This document shows positions 23,186 through 24,584 of a DNA stretch of 24,584 nt, one piece after another. The notes under the pieces were generated by a model. It was not told the origin of the DNA, ran no database searches, and worked only from the letters and a program-made list of their open reading frames with translations. This stretch comes from SURF-24 sp964537965 (GTDB taxonomy: Bacteria > Bacteroidota > Ignavibacteria > Ignavibacteriales > SURF-24): NCBI GenBank assembly GCA_964537965.1, contig CAZIDB010000051.1, forward strand, positions 1-24,584, read 5' to 3'. Each line of letters begins with the position of its first letter. Position 1 is the first letter of the stretch. Position numbers and translations under genes: made by a program.

Positions 23186-24475
23186 ATGTCGTTCGATAAA
23201 TTAAATCTTATTAAACCTATACAAAAAGCGTTAACTCAAGAAGGTTACAAGATTCCTACACCAATCCAGGTGCAGGCAATTCCTATAGTAATGGAAGGAA
23301 GAGATTTGTTAGGCTGTGCACAAACCGGCACGGGTAAAACCGCAGCATTTGCTGTCCCTATTCTGCAAAACATTTATGCAAAAAAATCAGACCACAATGT
23401 AAAGAGAAATATTAAAGCGCTTATTGTTACTCCAACACGTGAACTTGCAATCCAGATAGGTGAAAGCTTTTCTACTTATGGAAAATATCTTAACCTGAAG
23501 AACACTGTAATATTTGGCGGTGTGCCTCAAAGAAGTCAGACTGATAAATTAAAGCAGGGTGTGGATATACTTATTGCAACACCTGGCAGATTACTCGATC
23601 TTATGAATCAGAATTATATAAGCCTTAAGCATATTGAAATGTTTGTACTTGATGAAGCTGACCGTATGCTGGATATGGGATTTATACATGATGTTAAAAA
23701 AATAATTTCTAAGCTACCGGCAAAAAGACAATCGTTATTTTTCTCTGCTACAATGCCGGCTGAAATAATAAAGCTTGCAAATACTATTGTAACAAATCCT
23801 GTTAAAATTGAAGTGACACCAGAACAACCGACTGTTGAAGCGATTGAGCAGTCAGTGTATTTTGTAAACAGACAGGATAAAAGAAATCTTCTGCTTCATC
23901 TTTTAAAAGATAACTCAATTGATTCAGCATTGGTTTTTACAAGAACAAAGCATGGCGCTGATAATGTAGCCCGGTTTTTGTCCAAGGCAAAAATTCAAAC
24001 AGAAGCAATTCATGGAAATAAATCCCAGAATGCCCGGCAACGTGCTTTAAGTAATTTTAAATCAAAACAGACCAGAGTTCTTGTTGCAACAGATATTGCG
24101 GCACGCGGGATTGATATTGATGAACTATCCCACGTTATAAATTTTGAGATGCCGAATATATCTGAGACTTATGTTCATCGTATAGGGCGCACCGGCAGGG
24201 CAGGGCTAAGCGGAGTTGCAATATCATTCTGTGATGTTGAAGAAAAAGCTTATCTGAAAGATATAAACAGACTTATCTCTAAACCAATTCCGATTGTTAA
24301 AGATCATCCTTTCGCGATGGCGGATAGAACTCCGGGTATTCCCGAGATTTCCAAACCAATAGTTTCTAAACCTCTGACTGATAAAAGCAGGATTAAAAAA
24401 ATTGATTCTACCAATACATCCAAGCCGGTGAAAAGAAAATGGTTCAGCAAACCGTGGAGCAGAAAAAAGAGTTAA
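23186..24475 (+). CDS. rhlE: DEAD-box ATP-dependent RNA helicase, RhlE type
   Basis: 429-residue RNA helicase, cytoplasmic, acting in ribosome assembly, RNA decay or cold adaptation. Motifs in order: an N-terminal phenylalanine and Q motif (IPTPIQ, 23-28), motif I AQTGTGKT (45-52), PTRELA (84-89), TPGR (133-136), DEAD (157-160), SAT (188-190), ARGIDI (307-312) and HRIGRTGRAG (332-341). A basic, lysine/proline-rich tail after about residue 370 (ending KPWSRKKS) is typical of RhlE-like proteins and probably binds RNA. AAGGAAG lies before the ATG. A YwbE-family gene follows 5 bp after the stop. Confidence 0.93.
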   Translation: MSFDKLNLIKPIQKALTQEGYKIPTPIQVQAIPIVMEGRDLLGCAQTGTGKTAAFAVPILQNIYAKKSDHNVKRNIKALIVTPTRELAIQIGESFSTYGKYLNLKNTVIFGGVPQRSQTDKLKQGVDILIATPGRLLDLMNQNYISLKHIEMFVLDEADRMLDMGFIHDVKKIISKLPAKRQSLFFSATMPAEIIKLANTIVTNPVKIEVTPEQPTVEAIEQSVYFVNRQDKRNLLLHLLKDNSIDSALVFTRTKHGADNVARFLSKAKIQTEAIHGNKSQNARQRALSNFKSKQTRVLVATDIAARGIDIDELSHVINFEMPNISETYVHRIGRTGRAGLSGVAISFCDVEEKAYLKDINRLISKPIPIVKDHPFAMADRTPGIPEISKPIVSKPLTDKSRIKKIDSTNTSKPVKRKWFSKPWSRKKS

Positions 24476-24480
24476 AAAAT

Positions 24481-24584
24481 ATGAATGGAACAAAACGCGG
24501 GGATATAAAACCCGGAGCCTTTGTTGCTATTGTACTTAAGGAAGATCAGAGAACGGGTGAATTGACGGAAGGATATGTTAAAAA
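24481..24584 (+). CDS. YwbE family protein, 5' part only
   Basis: The first 34 codons of a gene cut by the window end, starting at the ATG 5 bp after the helicase stop. The translation begins MNGTKRGDIKPGAFVAIVLK and continues with EDQRTGELTEGYVK. This matches the start of the YwbE (DUF2196) family, small proteins of about 65 residues with a KOW-like RGxVxxI region. An RNA-related role alongside the helicase is a guess. The rest lies outside the window. Confidence 0.8.
   Translation, partial: MNGTKRGDIKPGAFVAIVLKEDQRTGELTEGYVK

Overview
The window is AT-rich, compact bacterial DNA from a Gram-negative organism. LPS genes (Kdo transferase, GT9 heptosyltransferase-type enzyme), NarL-type two-component systems built on soluble PAS/GAF kinases, tandem bacteriohemerythrins and the general protein flavour suggest the Bacteroidota/Chlorobi group, most likely an Ignavibacteria-like lineage. 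That placement is inference from gene content; there is no rRNA or other marker here. A run of exactly 100 N (2959-3058) shows this is a draft scaffold.

Left part (53-7900, mostly minus strand): a receiver-only response regulator; a large PAS-GAF-PAS-GAF histidine kinase (HK-A) followed 3 bp later by its NarL-type regulator (RR-A); a two-gene LPS operon (GT9, then waaA) with a 4-bp overlap; a small unknown plus-strand gene; and a D-Ala-D-Ala-ligase-like ATP-grasp enzyme.

Central part (8162-18997, all plus strand) is the most interesting block. It has two ~1000-residue paralogues, each with a degenerate receiver, an intact but enlarged receiver, a PPDK/PEP-synthase-type ATP-binding domain and a C-terminal region I do not recognise. 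The first is followed by a PAS histidine kinase (HK-B), a NarL regulator (RR-B) and a hexameric GdhA-type glutamate dehydrogenase. The second is joined by 4-bp overlaps to a small four-cysteine zinc-ribbon protein and a second, shorter glutamate dehydrogenase of a different subfamily. HK-B/RR-B are paralogues of HK-A/RR-A. My reading (inference) is a duplicated, receiver-controlled, ATP-dependent module linked to glutamate/ammonia metabolism. Neither giant protein has the PEP/pyruvate barrel, so neither can be a PEP synthase or PPDK.

Right part (19247-24584): a DUF2905 membrane protein, an AzgA-type nucleobase permease paired with a yeast-type cytosine deaminase, two tandem bacteriohemerythrins, a convergent LOG-family phosphoribohydrolase, an RhlE-like DEAD-box helicase after a 359-bp leader, and the start of a YwbE-family gene cut by the window end. 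I found no tRNA, rRNA, CRISPR array, transposase or phage gene.
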